Assembly: GCA_017394865.1 (NCBI GenBank)
Contig: JAFPWT010000013.1
Location: forward strand, 1-64,000
DNA: 64,000 bases
Origin: Bacteroidales bacterium
GTDB lineage: Bacteria > Bacteroidota > Bacteroidia > Bacteroidales > F082
Reading direction: 5' to 3'
Positions 14,573-23,162 of the stretch are shown here, piece by piece; position 1 is the first letter of the stretch, and every line of letters starts with the position of its first letter. A program made the translations under genes and the position numbers. Under the pieces are notes generated by a model. The model saw only the letters and a program-made list of their open reading frames with translations, had not been told where the DNA came from and did no database searches.

Positions 14573-15271
14573 CATGGATCCAGAACTTACTTCGCTGGTA
14601 CCTGACAATCTTGACACATACGACCCTTTCATCATCCGCGAAGCATTGAATAATGCCATCGCCCATCAGGACTACGGATGCCATGGGATGATTAACGTGG
14701 TGGAGGAAGAGGATAGACTGATATTTACCAACCTTGGAAGTTTTATTCCCAACAGCGTAAGGAGTGTGCTTGAAAACGACGCTCCTGAAGAGTATTATCG
14801 AAACAAGATGCTGGCCAACGCCATGGTGGAACTGGGTATGGTGGACACGATAGGTAGCGGCATCAAGCGGTGTACCGCCCCCTGAGCAATGAAGAGATTG
14901 GATATCTGAGAAAGCGTAAGCTCGTAGAGGGGCGGAAAAATGCACTGTATTTTGCCAAAAGCGTAGCTGGAGCCACTGGGCAAAGGGCTGAATATACACG
15001 CAACAAGGGCTTTGACGATGAATACTACAAGGATCTTATCTTGAAAGCGTTGGAGCAACATGAGAAGTTGAGCCGTCCTGAGATTAATACCCTGTTGATG
15101 ACTAAGCTACCAGAGGCTTTGACGGAAAAACAGAAACTATCAAAAATTGGGCATTTGCTTACCTATTTAAGGCAGTCAGGGAAGATTGAAATTGGAGATA
15201 AAAAGCAATGGCAACCCAAAGAGTTCTCTCAAAAAAAGATGAAGTTTGAGAGAAGTTTGAGAGAACTCTAA
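14573..15271 (+). pseudogene. Broken RecG-like ATP-binding / AlbA_2-type transcriptional regulator
   Basis: Two overlapping frames hold parts of one gene. The first (to 14885) has IIREALNNAIAHQDYG and VDTIGSGIKR, the hallmark of the C-terminal RecG-like/HATPase_c_4 domain of Bacteroidetes ATP-binding regulators. It then breaks off, and the next frame (14870-15271) resumes with LSNEEIGYLRKRKLVEGRK, which in intact relatives lies about 50-60 residues further on. So the gene has lost its N-terminal AlbA_2 domain and an internal piece and is frame-shifted. The C-terminus ends in the 11-bp tandem repeats at 15242. Not expected to make an active protein. Confidence 0.75.
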
Positions 15272-15383
15272 GGGAAGTTGGGATTCAAACATCTTATTAT
15301 CAAATAGATAGGTATAAAAATTTAAGAGAAATTTGAGAGAAGTTCGAGAGAAGTTTATGTGAAATTTATGTAAAGTTCTTCGA
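15242..15383. repeat. Degenerate 11-bp tandem repeats
   Basis: Two exact units AAGTTTGAGAG at 15242-15263 form the end of the RecG-like remnant. After 54 bp, six more units run 15318-15383: AAATTTAAGAG, AAATTTGAGAG, AAGTTCGAGAG, AAGTTTATGTG, AAATTTATGTA, AAGTTCTTCGA. As 11 is not a multiple of 3, each unit shifts the frame, so copy-number change would alter any protein read through it. Confidence 0.7.
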
Positions 15384-15456
15384 CGGCAGCGGCCAGAGCG
15401 CCTTCGGTGTCGGTCCACCAATGAAGGGTGTAAGCGAAAAACGAGAAAGCTTTCAT
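15355..15456 (-). CDS. Small ORF or gene remnant, 33 residues
   Basis: An ATG-started frame of 33 codons (MKAFSFFAYTLHWW, then GALAAAVEELY near the end). Composition is protein-like rather than random, yet no family is recognised. It begins 8 nt after a strong hairpin with a T-run on the same strand (15464-15490), an arrangement that would fit an attenuated small gene, but it could equally be a fragment of a deleted gene. Its tail overlaps the 11-bp repeats. Confidence 0.25.
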   Translation of the reverse strand: MKAFSFFAYTLHWWTDTEGALAAAVEELYINFT

Positions 15457-15463
15457 CAGAAAA

Positions 15464-15490
15464 AGCGGGAAAAGGAGTCCTCATCCCGCT
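15464..15490 (-). terminator. Rho-independent terminator on the minus strand
   Basis: AGCGGGA (15464-15470) and TCCCGCT (15484-15490) pair with a 13-nt loop; on the minus strand the stem is followed by TTTTCTG. It lies right before the 33-codon ORF, and no minus-strand gene lies closely upstream, since 15672-16940 is on the plus strand. Confidence 0.5.
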
Positions 15491-15644
15491 CTTGAAACTA
15501 ACTTAAAACTCTTCTTTTTTCAGTATGACAAAAATCTGATGCAAAGTAACAGCGATTCTGGAAGGCAAAAAATCCCTAATGATGGTTAATTTGAGGTGTG
15601 CAGCTTACCGATTTATAAGGATATGGCGGTTCGCTAAAAAATCA

Positions 15645-15652
15645 TACTTTTG
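15645..15652 (+). promoter_or_regulatory. -7 promoter box of the histidine phosphatase gene
   Basis: TACTTTTG, a TAnnTTTG match, 19 nt before the ATG at 15672. It supports that start over the one 93 nt upstream, which would lie before the promoter. Confidence 0.65.
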
Positions 15653-15671
15653 CAAAAAAAACAAAAAGTAT

Positions 15672-16940
15672 ATGTTCAAGGTATCTAAAACCATCTTGTT
15701 TTTCCTCCTGCTGGGCGTGTCGCTTACAGCATTTCCACAAATCAACCGTCCCGATGACTTCAGGGAACGCTATACGTTAAAACAAGTTGTGGTGTTGAGT
15801 CGCCACAACATCCGATCACCGCTTTCGGGGAGAGCTTCGGCTTTGCAGCGTATCACGCCTCACGAGTGGTATCATTGGTCGTCGGCACCCAGCGAACTAT
15901 CACTTCGAGGTGGCGCTTTGGAAACGATGATGGGCCAATATTTCCGCAAATGGCTGGTGAGCGAGGAATTGATGCAGGAAAACGAAATCCCTGCTGAGGG
16001 CACCATGCGTTTTTATGCTAACTCCCTGCAACGCACCATTGCCACGGCACAGTATTTCTCCTCAGGGATGCTGCCTGTGGCTAATGTCCGCATTGAACAT
16101 CATCTAGAAGTAGGTAAAATGGATTCTGTGTTCGCTCCACAGATTACTGATGACAGCGAGGCTTTCAAGTCACTAGCCCAGCAGCAGATTACCGCGATGG
16201 GCGGCGAGAAAGGAATGCTTGGAATAGGGGAGAAGATGTCGGAAAACTACAAGGTGCTGGAGCGTGTGCTCGACATGGACCAGAGCAAGGCTTGCCTTGA
16301 AGGTGATACCTGCCATTTTCGCACCGATGATGCCCATGTGTATCTGGTCAAATACCGTGAACCCGGCATGGGCGGCTTGATGCGCCTTGCTTGTCAGGCC
16401 GCCGATGCGCTTGTCTTGCAATATTACGAGGAGTCTGATGTGGTGAAGGCTGCCTTCGGCCACAACTTGAGTTGGGAGGACTGGGAGAGCATCTCGGCCA
16501 TAAAAGACTGGTATGGCGATGTGCTGTTCACCGCGCCTGTGGTGGCCCGTCAGGTGGCCCGTCCGTTGTTGCGAACGATGCTCGAAGAATTACAGTGTGA
16601 TGGCCGTAAGTTCACTTTTCTCTGCGGTCATGACTCCAATATTGGCAGTGTTCTCGCCTCATTGGATGCGGAAGATTACAGCCTGCCTGAGACTATCGAG
16701 AAAAAGACCCCTATAGGCAGCAAACTCGTGATTGAGAGATGGGAGAATCAACAGGGTCAGTCGTTTGTTGCCCTAAATCTCGTATATCAAAGCACCGAAC
16801 AACTGCGTAACATGACGCTGTTGGATTTGGACAATCCGCCGATGGTGTACTCCATTCGTCTCAAAGGTCTGAACGCCAATGATGACGGACTTTATACTTT
16901 TGATACTTTTTTACGTAAACTTAAATCTTTGACGAAATAA
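15672..16940 (+). CDS. Secreted histidine-type phosphatase (clade 2, acid phosphatase/phytase-like)
   Basis: A 422-residue exported enzyme starting at MFKVSKTIL (signal peptide 1-22, TAFPQ). The active-site motif RHNIRSP (Arg44, His45) near the N-terminus and the HD dipeptide in FLCGHDSNIG (His320, Asp321) define branch 2 of the histidine phosphatase superfamily, which includes AppA phytase, glucose-1-phosphatase and MINPP. The substrate is probably a small phosphoester such as inositol phosphate or sugar phosphate in the periplasm. The Gly of the classic RHGxRxP motif is replaced by Asn, as in related Bacteroides proteins. Single gene with its own promoter; convergent with the next. Confidence 0.85.
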   Translation: MFKVSKTILFFLLLGVSLTAFPQINRPDDFRERYTLKQVVVLSRHNIRSPLSGRASALQRITPHEWYHWSSAPSELSLRGGALETMMGQYFRKWLVSEELMQENEIPAEGTMRFYANSLQRTIATAQYFSSGMLPVANVRIEHHLEVGKMDSVFAPQITDDSEAFKSLAQQQITAMGGEKGMLGIGEKMSENYKVLERVLDMDQSKACLEGDTCHFRTDDAHVYLVKYREPGMGGLMRLACQAADALVLQYYEESDVVKAAFGHNLSWEDWESISAIKDWYGDVLFTAPVVARQVARPLLRTMLEELQCDGRKFTFLCGHDSNIGSVLASLDAEDYSLPETIEKKTPIGSKLVIERWENQQGQSFVALNLVYQSTEQLRNMTLLDLDNPPMVYSIRLKGLNANDDGLYTFDTFLRKLKSLTK

Positions 16941-16947
16941 AAATCAA

Positions 16948-17784
16948 TTAGAAGCGAAGATTCCCTTCAGCAAGAATGTAAGCGGATCCGCCCACATAAA
17001 TGGTTCCATCGTTGGTGATTCGTGTAGCAATCACCGAGGGACGTCCCATGGCTTCGCCTTGAAGGAAGGCATAGTCGCCTTGCTGTGAAATAACTCCGTT
17101 GACAGCAAGGTAGTGTGTCAGTGCAGCGTTGGCGGTGCCGGTGGCTGATTCTTCGGGGATGTCATACAAGGGAGCGAAGTCGCGGACATGGGCGGTGTAG
17201 CCATCTTTGCCGAAGGCAAACACATGAAAACTGACCGCATTATGTTTTTGAGTGATGGCTGAGATGGCTTCCATATCGGGCTGCAGGCCGTTGAGCGTCG
17301 TCACATTGGCAACAGGAATCATGAGGTCGGAGAGACCGGAATATGCGATCTGCACGGGCAGGGTAGGAAGGTAGTCTGTCATGCCTAAAGCTTGATAGAT
17401 TTCTTTAGTGTCTTCGAGAGTGGCCACGATGCGTGGTGCAGCCATCTGCATCATCACTTTTGAACTCGCCTCGATTCGCAGGTCACCTGCCAGAGTATGG
17501 CAGAGGCATTCGCCATTGGCTAGCTTCATCTGGTACAATAGCGAGAAGGTGGCAATAGTGGCGTGACCGCACAAATCCACTTCAGCCTTTGGGGTGAAAT
17601 AACGCAAATGGTATTCTGTTGGTGACAGTCTGTGGACGAACGCCGTCTCGGAATACCGCAGTTCGGCGGCGATTTGCAGCATCAGTGCTTCTGGAGGGAA
17701 AATGTTGTCCTCCAGAAGCACCACGCCCGCAGGGTTGCCTCCAAAAGGCTGGTTGGTGAATGCGTCAACGATGTAGTATTTCAT
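16948..17784 (-). CDS. PhzF-family isomerase/epimerase
   Basis: A 278-residue cytosolic protein, start chosen at MKYYIVDAF (17784) because the four extra residues of the longer frame are not family-like. The N-terminus VDAFTNQPFGGNPAGVV and the catalytic Glu46 in RYSETAFV are diagnostic of the PhzF family (diaminopimelate-epimerase fold), and DLCGHATIA and ESATGTANAAL repeat the two-lobed pattern. Substrates of such stand-alone members are unknown. It follows glutathione peroxidase after 17 nt and is probably co-transcribed with it. Confidence 0.9.
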   Translation of the reverse strand: MKYYIVDAFTNQPFGGNPAGVVLLEDNIFPPEALMLQIAAELRYSETAFVHRLSPTEYHLRYFTPKAEVDLCGHATIATFSLLYQMKLANGECLCHTLAGDLRIEASSKVMMQMAAPRIVATLEDTKEIYQALGMTDYLPTLPVQIAYSGLSDLMIPVANVTTLNGLQPDMEAISAITQKHNAVSFHVFAFGKDGYTAHVRDFAPLYDIPEESATGTANAALTHYLAVNGVISQQGDYAFLQGEAMGRPSVIATRITNDGTIYVGGSAYILAEGNLRF

Positions 17785-17801
17785 TATGGCCGCCAATGTT
17801 C

Positions 17802-18350
17802 TTATTTCAGCATGGATTCAATGTCAGCCTCCATGTCTTCGGGTTTCGCCACGGGTGGGAAGCGCTTGATGACGCTGCCGTCTTTGGAGATGAGGAACTT
17901 GGTAAAATTCCAGCGAATCTCACCGTCCTTGCGACCTTCTGCCTTGCTCAGGCTATCGACGACCTTCATCGTGGCCTTGTCCTTCAGGCCGTGGACTTCC
18001 TCATCGGGCACCTGGTTACAGAGGTACACAAAGATGGGGTGGGCGTTCTCGCCGAAGACGTCGATCTTCTTCATCAGCGGGAAGGTCACGCCGTGGTTGA
18101 GGCGGCAGAACTCGGCGATCTCTTCGTCAGTGCCAGGTTCTTGGTGCTTGAACTGGTCGCAGGGGAAGCCGAGGATGACCAGTCCTTGGTCTTTGTACTT
18201 CTTGTAGATGGCCTCCAGGCCGTCGTATTGAGGAGTAAAACCGCACTTCGAGGCGGTATTGACAATCATGAGGACTTTGCCTTTGTATTGGGCCATGTCC
18301 ACCTCTTCGCCCTTGTTGTTGAGGGCCTTAAAGTCGTAAATCGTAGTCAT
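17802..18350 (-). CDS. Glutathione/thioredoxin peroxidase family protein
   Basis: A 182-residue thiol peroxidase. Catalytic Cys36 lies in NTASKCGFTPQY, and the other signatures GFPCDQF and IRWNFTKFLI (active-site Trp and Asn) are intact. It has Cys in place of selenocysteine and, as Bacteroidales usually lack glutathione, thioredoxin is the probable reductant. No signal peptide, so cytosolic. A TATCTTTG box about 30 nt upstream (18380-18387) gives it its own promoter, even though the preceding gene is on the same strand. Confidence 0.93.
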   Translation of the reverse strand: MTTIYDFKALNNKGEEVDMAQYKGKVLMIVNTASKCGFTPQYDGLEAIYKKYKDQGLVILGFPCDQFKHQEPGTDEEIAEFCRLNHGVTFPLMKKIDVFGENAHPIFVYLCNQVPDEEVHGLKDKATMKVVDSLSKAEGRKDGEIRWNFTKFLISKDGSVIKRFPPVAKPEDMEADIESMLK

Positions 18351-18368
18351 TTTACTTTTGTTTTTGAG

Positions 18369-19385
18369 TCATCTCTTGGCAAAGATACTCTTTTTTACAA
18401 TCCGATAATGCGGATTATAGGCTTTTCTGAACGCCTCGCTATGCCTCACAGCTTGCTTGTTTCGTGCAGCCTCTTGAAGTTCGGCTTGCATTTTTTGGTC
18501 TGACCAGGTCGGGCAGGCCTTTATGGCGATGCTTTCGATCTTCTGCCATTCTTCTGTCCACGAATCGCCATAAGCGTTATTCTTACTAGCTGCTTCAAAG
18601 AACAAGGCAAGCAATTGCTCCTCAGTTAGTTCACCTTCAACAACACATGAGAGATTGATTCTTGTGAAACGATGCCTGAACCCTGTCGGCTCTCTTTGGG
18701 GCATCAGGCTCATATCCGTGCCGCGGCACTCTTCTAGTTCCATTGACAGATAATTACGGGCTGTCGCTGTGTCGCTCATCAGATGCTCAGCACCGAAATA
18801 GTCCTGATAGCAGGTCTTATAGACATCCTGCAAAGTGGCCATCGGATACAGCTCATATATTTCCTCGCACATTTGACGGATAGCTCTGTCTTCGTTATTA
18901 CAGGGAATCGCCACAATCCCTCCAGCTACCAACGCTGCAGGAATTCCTAGAAGCATCCCAATGAGTGCCCCTTTGATATGGAACCCATAGTCATGATAAG
19001 CGGCGGTCATGTCCTCCGTTCCTGGAATGACGAAATGCTTGTCATGGCAAAACCAGAGGCAGTCGAGCACGATTGCGTCGAACCAGTTTACCACCACCCA
19101 GAGGGCATAAGCCGTCAGCGCGCCACAGAGGAAGGTCGTGCATCCGTTTACATATCTGACCAGCAGACCCAGCAGCACGCCGAAGACCATCATGGCGACA
19201 ATCTTCTTGACGTAAAACACCACACCTCCGGGACGGTTGCTCGCATCGACTAGTCCCAATTGGTCGCAACGCTCGATGATAGCAGGAGGGTAGTTGAAAA
19301 TGCTCTTGATGGGATTTCTCGACATCAGGAACACGAATAGCGTGAACAAGGCGCACGCAATGAGGGATTCAATTAGAAAAGTCAT
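18369..19385 (-). CDS. Membrane protein with soluble C-terminal domain, unknown
   Basis: A 338-residue protein starting at MTFLIESL (19385), preceded by an AG-rich ribosome site; the longer frame adds only polar residues and overlaps the upstream gene. Four to five hydrophobic segments lie in residues 1-175 and a charged soluble region follows (about 180-338) with EEIYELYPMATLQDVYKTCYQDYFGAEHL split by no gaps. I do not recognise a named family. The layout suggests a membrane-bound domain with a cytoplasmic helical tail. Situated between the flavin-reductase-like lipoprotein (25 nt upstream) and the peroxidase. Confidence 0.7.
   Translation of the reverse strand: MTFLIESLIACALFTLFVFLMSRNPIKSIFNYPPAIIERCDQLGLVDASNRPGGVVFYVKKIVAMMVFGVLLGLLVRYVNGCTTFLCGALTAYALWVVVNWFDAIVLDCLWFCHDKHFVIPGTEDMTAAYHDYGFHIKGALIGMLLGIPAALVAGGIVAIPCNNEDRAIRQMCEEIYELYPMATLQDVYKTCYQDYFGAEHLMSDTATARNYLSMELEECRGTDMSLMPQREPTGFRHRFTRINLSCVVEGELTEEQLLALFFEAASKNNAYGDSWTEEWQKIESIAIKACPTWSDQKMQAELQEAARNKQAVRHSEAFRKAYNPHYRIVKKSIFAKR
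18380..18387 (-). promoter_or_regulatory. -7 promoter box of the peroxidase gene, inside the 3' end of the upstream gene
   Basis: TATCTTTG on the minus strand, 30 nt before the peroxidase ATG; it overlaps the last codons of the membrane-protein gene ending at 18369. Confidence 0.6.
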
Positions 19386-19410
19386 TTCTTCTTCTTTTTT
19401 GGCTGTGGAA

Positions 19411-20019
19411 CTATCGTCTCCAAGCCCCAATTACCTCACCGATATAGACTGTGTGAATACCGGCGTCAAAGCCGTCGTACCATTTCTTTGGCGTGTCGTT
19501 GCGGAAGTCCTGCTCCGTCTGATGCCAAGCCGTCATGGTCTCGCACTCGATCACTAGGTTGGCTTCCTCGTAATAGGGAGTGCCGCTCTCTGTGTAGGCC
19601 ACATGCAGGCCCAAGGCAGCGGCTTTGTCGCCATCGCGACCGCTGTGCGAACCGAGGTACTTCCATATTTCCGGGTTGTCGAACTGCATGATGGTGAAGC
19701 GCGGGTACTTCTCCATGAACTCCCAAGTGTAACGTCCTGGAGCCACATACACTGTCACTGCTGGACGGTTGTGGCCAAGATAGTTCCCGATACCGCCCCA
19801 ACCAATGGTCATGGCGTTGTTTCGGGAGGTGTCGCCCGAGCAGAGGATGAGGTTCTCGGTGAACCAGTCGAAACCGTTTTTCTGGAATTCCTTCTGAACG
19901 TCGAAAGCAGTTAGTTCGTTGTTTTCCTTTTTCATAGTTGAATTGTTTTGTTCCTGTTGTTGAGGACTGGCACAGCCGATGAGGCAGATGCATAAAAAAG
20001 TGAAAAGATTGATCTTCAT
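19411..20019 (-). CDS. Flavin reductase-like lipoprotein (split-barrel FMN-binding)
   Basis: A 202-residue protein, start at MKINLFTF (20019). A lipoprotein signal ends in CLIGC (Cys15), followed by a flavin-reductase-like split barrel: NAMTIGWGGIG resembles the NxMTxGW motif that binds FMN, and FTIMQFDNPEIWKYLGSHSGRDGDK follows in pieces. Family members normally act in the cytosol; an envelope-anchored version is uncommon but known from Bacteroidales. It has its own promoter (20044-20051), divergent from the EamA transporter. Confidence 0.8.
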   Translation of the reverse strand: MKINLFTFLCICLIGCASPQQQEQNNSTMKKENNELTAFDVQKEFQKNGFDWFTENLILCSGDTSRNNAMTIGWGGIGNYLGHNRPAVTVYVAPGRYTWEFMEKYPRFTIMQFDNPEIWKYLGSHSGRDGDKAAALGLHVAYTESGTPYYEEANLVIECETMTAWHQTEQDFRNDTPKKWYDGFDAGIHTVYIGEVIGAWRR

Positions 20020-20043
20020 TGAAATGATGTAATTGTTAAGTTG

Positions 20044-20068
20044 CAAAAATAAACATTTTCTATCTTTG
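20044..20068. promoter_or_regulatory. Divergent promoter pair
   Basis: Minus-strand TATTTTTG at 20051-20044 serves the flavin-reductase-like gene; plus-strand TATCTTTG at 20061-20068 serves the EamA transporter, whose ATG (20077) comes only 8 nt later, implying a very short or absent leader. Confidence 0.6.
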
Positions 20069-20076
20069 CGCCAATT

Positions 20077-21084
20077 ATGTTTGTCGGAGAATTGATTTCG
20101 TTAGGTGTCGCTGTTTCGTGGACCGTCACCGCGTTGTTTGCGGAGGTGGGCTCGAAGCGTATGGGCTCGCTGCCGTTCAACGTTATCCGCATGACGCTGT
20201 CGCTGCTGTTTCTTGCCGTCACATTAAGGGTGGTGATAGGCGTGCCGTATCCGCGTTATGCCGACGGCAGCACTTGGGCCTGGCTGCTGCTGTCAGGTGT
20301 GGTTGGCTACGTCATTGGCGACTATTGCCTGATGCAGGGTTATATCCATATCGGTTCTCGTTTCGGTCAACTTTTCATGACCTTATCCGCACCCACAGCT
20401 GCTATTACTGGTCGGTTGCTCCTCGGCGAACAGATGCGTCCCTTAGCCATACTCGGCATGGTCATCACCTTGAGTGGTATTGCGCTTTCGATATTGTCAA
20501 AGGGTGACAAATCTGGACTCCACGCCATCAAGTTCAAGCTGCCTGCGAAAGGCATATTCTATGCGGCCATGGCGGGCATCTGCCAAGGCTTTGGATTAGT
20601 GCTCAGCAAGGTAGGACTGACGCATTACGATGCAGCCCTCACTGCCGCAGGTATTTCTGGTGATTCTGTCTTTTCTGGTGCCGTGTTGCCATTGCCTGTC
20701 AGCGTGAGCATGACGTTTGCCGCCACCACCATCCGCGCTTATATGGGATTGTTCGGGTTCTTCTTGACCTTGGTGCTTTTTAATAAAGATGGTCTCGCCA
20801 AGCTACGGCATGCCTTAAATGACCGAAAGGCGATGTGGTGTGTGCTGGCAGCCACTATTTTCGGGCCTTTTGTTGGGGTCACTGCATCGCTATTGGCCAC
20901 ACAATACACCTCGGCAGGCATCGCACAAACACTTTTTGCGCTCACCCCCATACTCATCATTGTCCCGGCAGCCCTTCTGTTCCATCAGAAAGTGACAGTT
21001 CGGGAGATAATAGGAGCAATTATTAGTGTTATTGGCGTGTGTTTATTTTTTTTTGTAAATTTTTCTTTGTGTATTTTGCTTTAA
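20077..21084 (+). CDS. EamA/DMT-family transporter
   Basis: A 335-residue inner-membrane protein with ten predicted helices in two EamA repeats (about 1-140 and 160-310), as in drug/metabolite transporters. Pieces such as GDYCLMQGYIHIGSRFG and PFVGVTASLLATQYTSAG, and the final GAIISVIGVCLFFF, are typical. Substrate unknown. The promoter box lies 8 nt before the start, so the mRNA may be nearly leaderless. Convergent with the DUF1295 gene, separated by 85 bp. Confidence 0.88.
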   Translation: MFVGELISLGVAVSWTVTALFAEVGSKRMGSLPFNVIRMTLSLLFLAVTLRVVIGVPYPRYADGSTWAWLLLSGVVGYVIGDYCLMQGYIHIGSRFGQLFMTLSAPTAAITGRLLLGEQMRPLAILGMVITLSGIALSILSKGDKSGLHAIKFKLPAKGIFYAAMAGICQGFGLVLSKVGLTHYDAALTAAGISGDSVFSGAVLPLPVSVSMTFAATTIRAYMGLFGFFLTLVLFNKDGLAKLRHALNDRKAMWCVLAATIFGPFVGVTASLLATQYTSAGIAQTLFALTPILIIVPAALLFHQKVTVREIIGAIISVIGVCLFFFVNFSLCILL

Positions 21085-21169
21085 TTATTTCATACGAGTT
21101 ACGCGAGGTGATTGCCTACGCCAAGGTACGCGGCATAATAATGCGGAAGAATCTTTTGATCATGGAAGT

Positions 21170-22126
21170 TCAGGCTTTTTTACATTTTTTGGCTTTGCCA
21201 GGGAAAAACCGAGGGACACTCTTACAATACTTCTCATATTCCGGATACTTCCCACCGCTGATTTCTTCAGCCAGTGACGAGCTGCCCTGAAACAGGACGA
21301 CCAACAATAGCGCCCCTATGATGCTCCAGTTGATGATGCCTATGCCAGCTCCGATTGAGAACAGGTAGAAGCACACCCAGATGGCCTGTTCGGCAAAATA
21401 GTTAGGATGACGGCAGTGACCCCAAAGTCCTGTGGTGTTAAAGCCTTTGTTATAGGGTTCAGGCAACTCCTCAAGTTTTTTCCCTTCATTGATCATGGCC
21501 CATTTACGGGTTTGGAAGCGCCACTGTTGCTCGTCGGCGACAGTCTCCCAGATGATGAATCCCAGCATTAGCACAGCTGCAACGGCATCCATCCACCCGA
21601 ACGGCACATCTGATTTCATGGCTACCAGGGCAGGGAAGGTGGTCATCAGCACCAACGCGTTCTGATAAATGGAGATAAACCCCAAGTCGAACAGCGTCCA
21701 CGCCCAACGTTTTTTGAAGGTCGGTCCAGAGCGGACAACGGCCCAGCGATAGTCTTCAACGCCTTCCCAAAACTTGAGTTTGTAGGCACCCTTACGGGCA
21801 AAGTTAATGGTGAGCCGGATACCCCAAAGTGTAGCCAGAGCGGCCATCACCACCAAACGGGTATTCATGCCGCCTTTAACGGCAATCACCCATGTGTAGG
21901 CAATGGGAAGCAGGCTCCATAGCTTATCCATCTGGCTGTTGTTTCCTGTGATCTCCCCAACGATAAAGCAGAAAGCTGCGCTGCACGCCGCTATGATGCC
22001 CAATAGTTTGAGCGCATCCAGTTGGGCTTCGTCCAATTTGGGTCCGACCGTAAAATACAGAATCGGGCACATAATGATGGATAGCGCCAATAGCGTGGCC
22101 ATCAGGGGGATATTCATTTTTTTCAT
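21170..22126 (-). CDS. DUF1295 / steroid 5-alpha-reductase-like membrane protein
   Basis: A 318-residue protein with about seven membrane segments. The C-terminal signature WGHCRHPNYFAEQAIW followed by YPEYEKYCKSVPRFFPG identifies the DUF1295/isoprenylcysteine-methyltransferase-like group, whose members bind NAD(P)H or S-adenosylmethionine. The reaction is unknown. The start lies 3 nt after the stop of the upstream Ntn-hydrolase gene, so they form an operon with the Dabb gene further up. Confidence 0.87.
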   Translation of the reverse strand: MKKMNIPLMATLLALSIIMCPILYFTVGPKLDEAQLDALKLLGIIAACSAAFCFIVGEITGNNSQMDKLWSLLPIAYTWVIAVKGGMNTRLVVMAALATLWGIRLTINFARKGAYKLKFWEGVEDYRWAVVRSGPTFKKRWAWTLFDLGFISIYQNALVLMTTFPALVAMKSDVPFGWMDAVAAVLMLGFIIWETVADEQQWRFQTRKWAMINEGKKLEELPEPYNKGFNTTGLWGHCRHPNYFAEQAIWVCFYLFSIGAGIGIINWSIIGALLLVVLFQGSSSLAEEISGGKYPEYEKYCKSVPRFFPGKAKKCKKA

Positions 22127-22129
22127 GTC

Positions 22130-22816
22130 TTATTCAAAAGATTTTGTTTCAATTTGATTGTAGTTGCGGTCGCAGCACCAATAGACGGTTTTTTCTGTAA
22201 CGTCAAAAACCATTGAGATCACCGTGGGACAAACCGTTTGTGACACTTCCTTGAGTACGTTGAAACAGTCTTTCACATCAAAGTTGTCAGTTGCCATGCT
22301 GAGCAGCTCCTCTGCCTTTTGATAGCGATCCATACCCATCCACGGATGTTGCAGCGGATGCTGGACAAAAGGAGGGAAGTTGGTCATAATTTTATATTCA
22401 GGCTTCTCATAATACTTGAAACCATGTCCGGGGACAATGTGCAGCACATTGCCATTACTGTCTGACAGTGAAGCCATGAAAGTGACTACGGGAACGCTGC
22501 AAACCCTGTTGTCGTTGACAAAATCACGCACCTCCTGCAATGTCTTCCTCATCAGCAGCAGGTCGATATCTAGCAGGATGATATTGGTGTCGTTACCAGT
22601 GGGATCGCTACGATCGTTATGGGGCCAGCAGGTGGGCATTCCAACGAAATCGCCCCTGCGGTTGGCGCCGAACAGCGGCATCCAACCTTCGGTGGCATCG
22701 TTTACTTCAATGTAAACGCCATCGTCGGTAGGGCGGACCCGGTATTCAAAATCCATGATGTCGAGATTCCATCCGACGATGGTCTTTTTCTTATTTACAA
22801 CGATGATTGTGCACAT
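22130..22816 (-). CDS. Ntn-hydrolase (acyl-CoA:6-APA acyltransferase/choloylglycine hydrolase-like)
   Basis: A 228-residue protein beginning MCTIIVV; Cys2 would be exposed by removal of Met1 and act as N-terminal nucleophile, as in the C45/C59 family. VGWNLDI resembles the conserved RNxD region. It is shorter than bile-salt hydrolases (about 320 aa) and closer to small AAT-like proteins, so the substrate (an amide or peptide) cannot be named. It lacks a signal peptide. Middle gene of a three-gene operon. Confidence 0.75.
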   Translation of the reverse strand: MCTIIVVNKKKTIVGWNLDIMDFEYRVRPTDDGVYIEVNDATEGWMPLFGANRRGDFVGMPTCWPHNDRSDPTGNDTNIILLDIDLLLMRKTLQEVRDFVNDNRVCSVPVVTFMASLSDSNGNVLHIVPGHGFKYYEKPEYKIMTNFPPFVQHPLQHPWMGMDRYQKAEELLSMATDNFDVKDCFNVLKEVSQTVCPTVISMVFDVTEKTVYWCCDRNYNQIETKSFE

Positions 22817-22846
22817 TGCTTGCCTTATTTATCCAACAATTTTTAG

Positions 22847-23152
22847 TCAAATTATAAAATCTAGACAAGCCCTTTGAGCTGTAAATGGTCTCACCTTCGT
22901 ATTGGCCACGGCCAAATGCTCAGGATGTTGGGCATAGACCTTCAACGCTTCTTCGTTCTCCAGTGTACAGTCCAGCATCAAGTCGGCAGTTGACGATGCC
23001 AGTCGGCCATCAACTTGAACCTTCACGTCGATCAAACCTGGCACCTTGCCAACCAGGCTTTCCAATCCTTCCTTGATGCCCGCTTTCACGGTATTTTTCT
23101 CTTCTTCAGTAAGTTCGGGATTCAATGTCCACAGAATAATGTGCTTTACCAT
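22847..23152 (-). CDS. Dabb (stress-responsive alpha-beta barrel) protein
   Basis: A 101-residue protein beginning MVKHIILWTL with LMLDCTLENEEALKVYAQH: the dimeric alpha/beta barrel (Dabb) fold. Such small proteins bind hydrophobic ligands or act in stress responses; no catalytic residues are evident. First intact gene of the operon with the Ntn-hydrolase and DUF1295 genes; its 5' region is the collapsed T9SS gene at 23163-23320. Confidence 0.88.
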   Translation of the reverse strand: MVKHIILWTLNPELTEEEKNTVKAGIKEGLESLVGKVPGLIDVKVQVDGRLASSTADLMLDCTLENEEALKVYAQHPEHLAVANTKVRPFTAQRACLDFII

Positions 23153-23162
23153 ATAGATTTTT

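Noticed and set aside
14370-14999. Full 209-codon minus-strand protein
   Set aside because: Its N-terminal two thirds are only the reverse of the RecG-like remnant; just the last 58 codons look protein-like and are listed as a possible gene tail.
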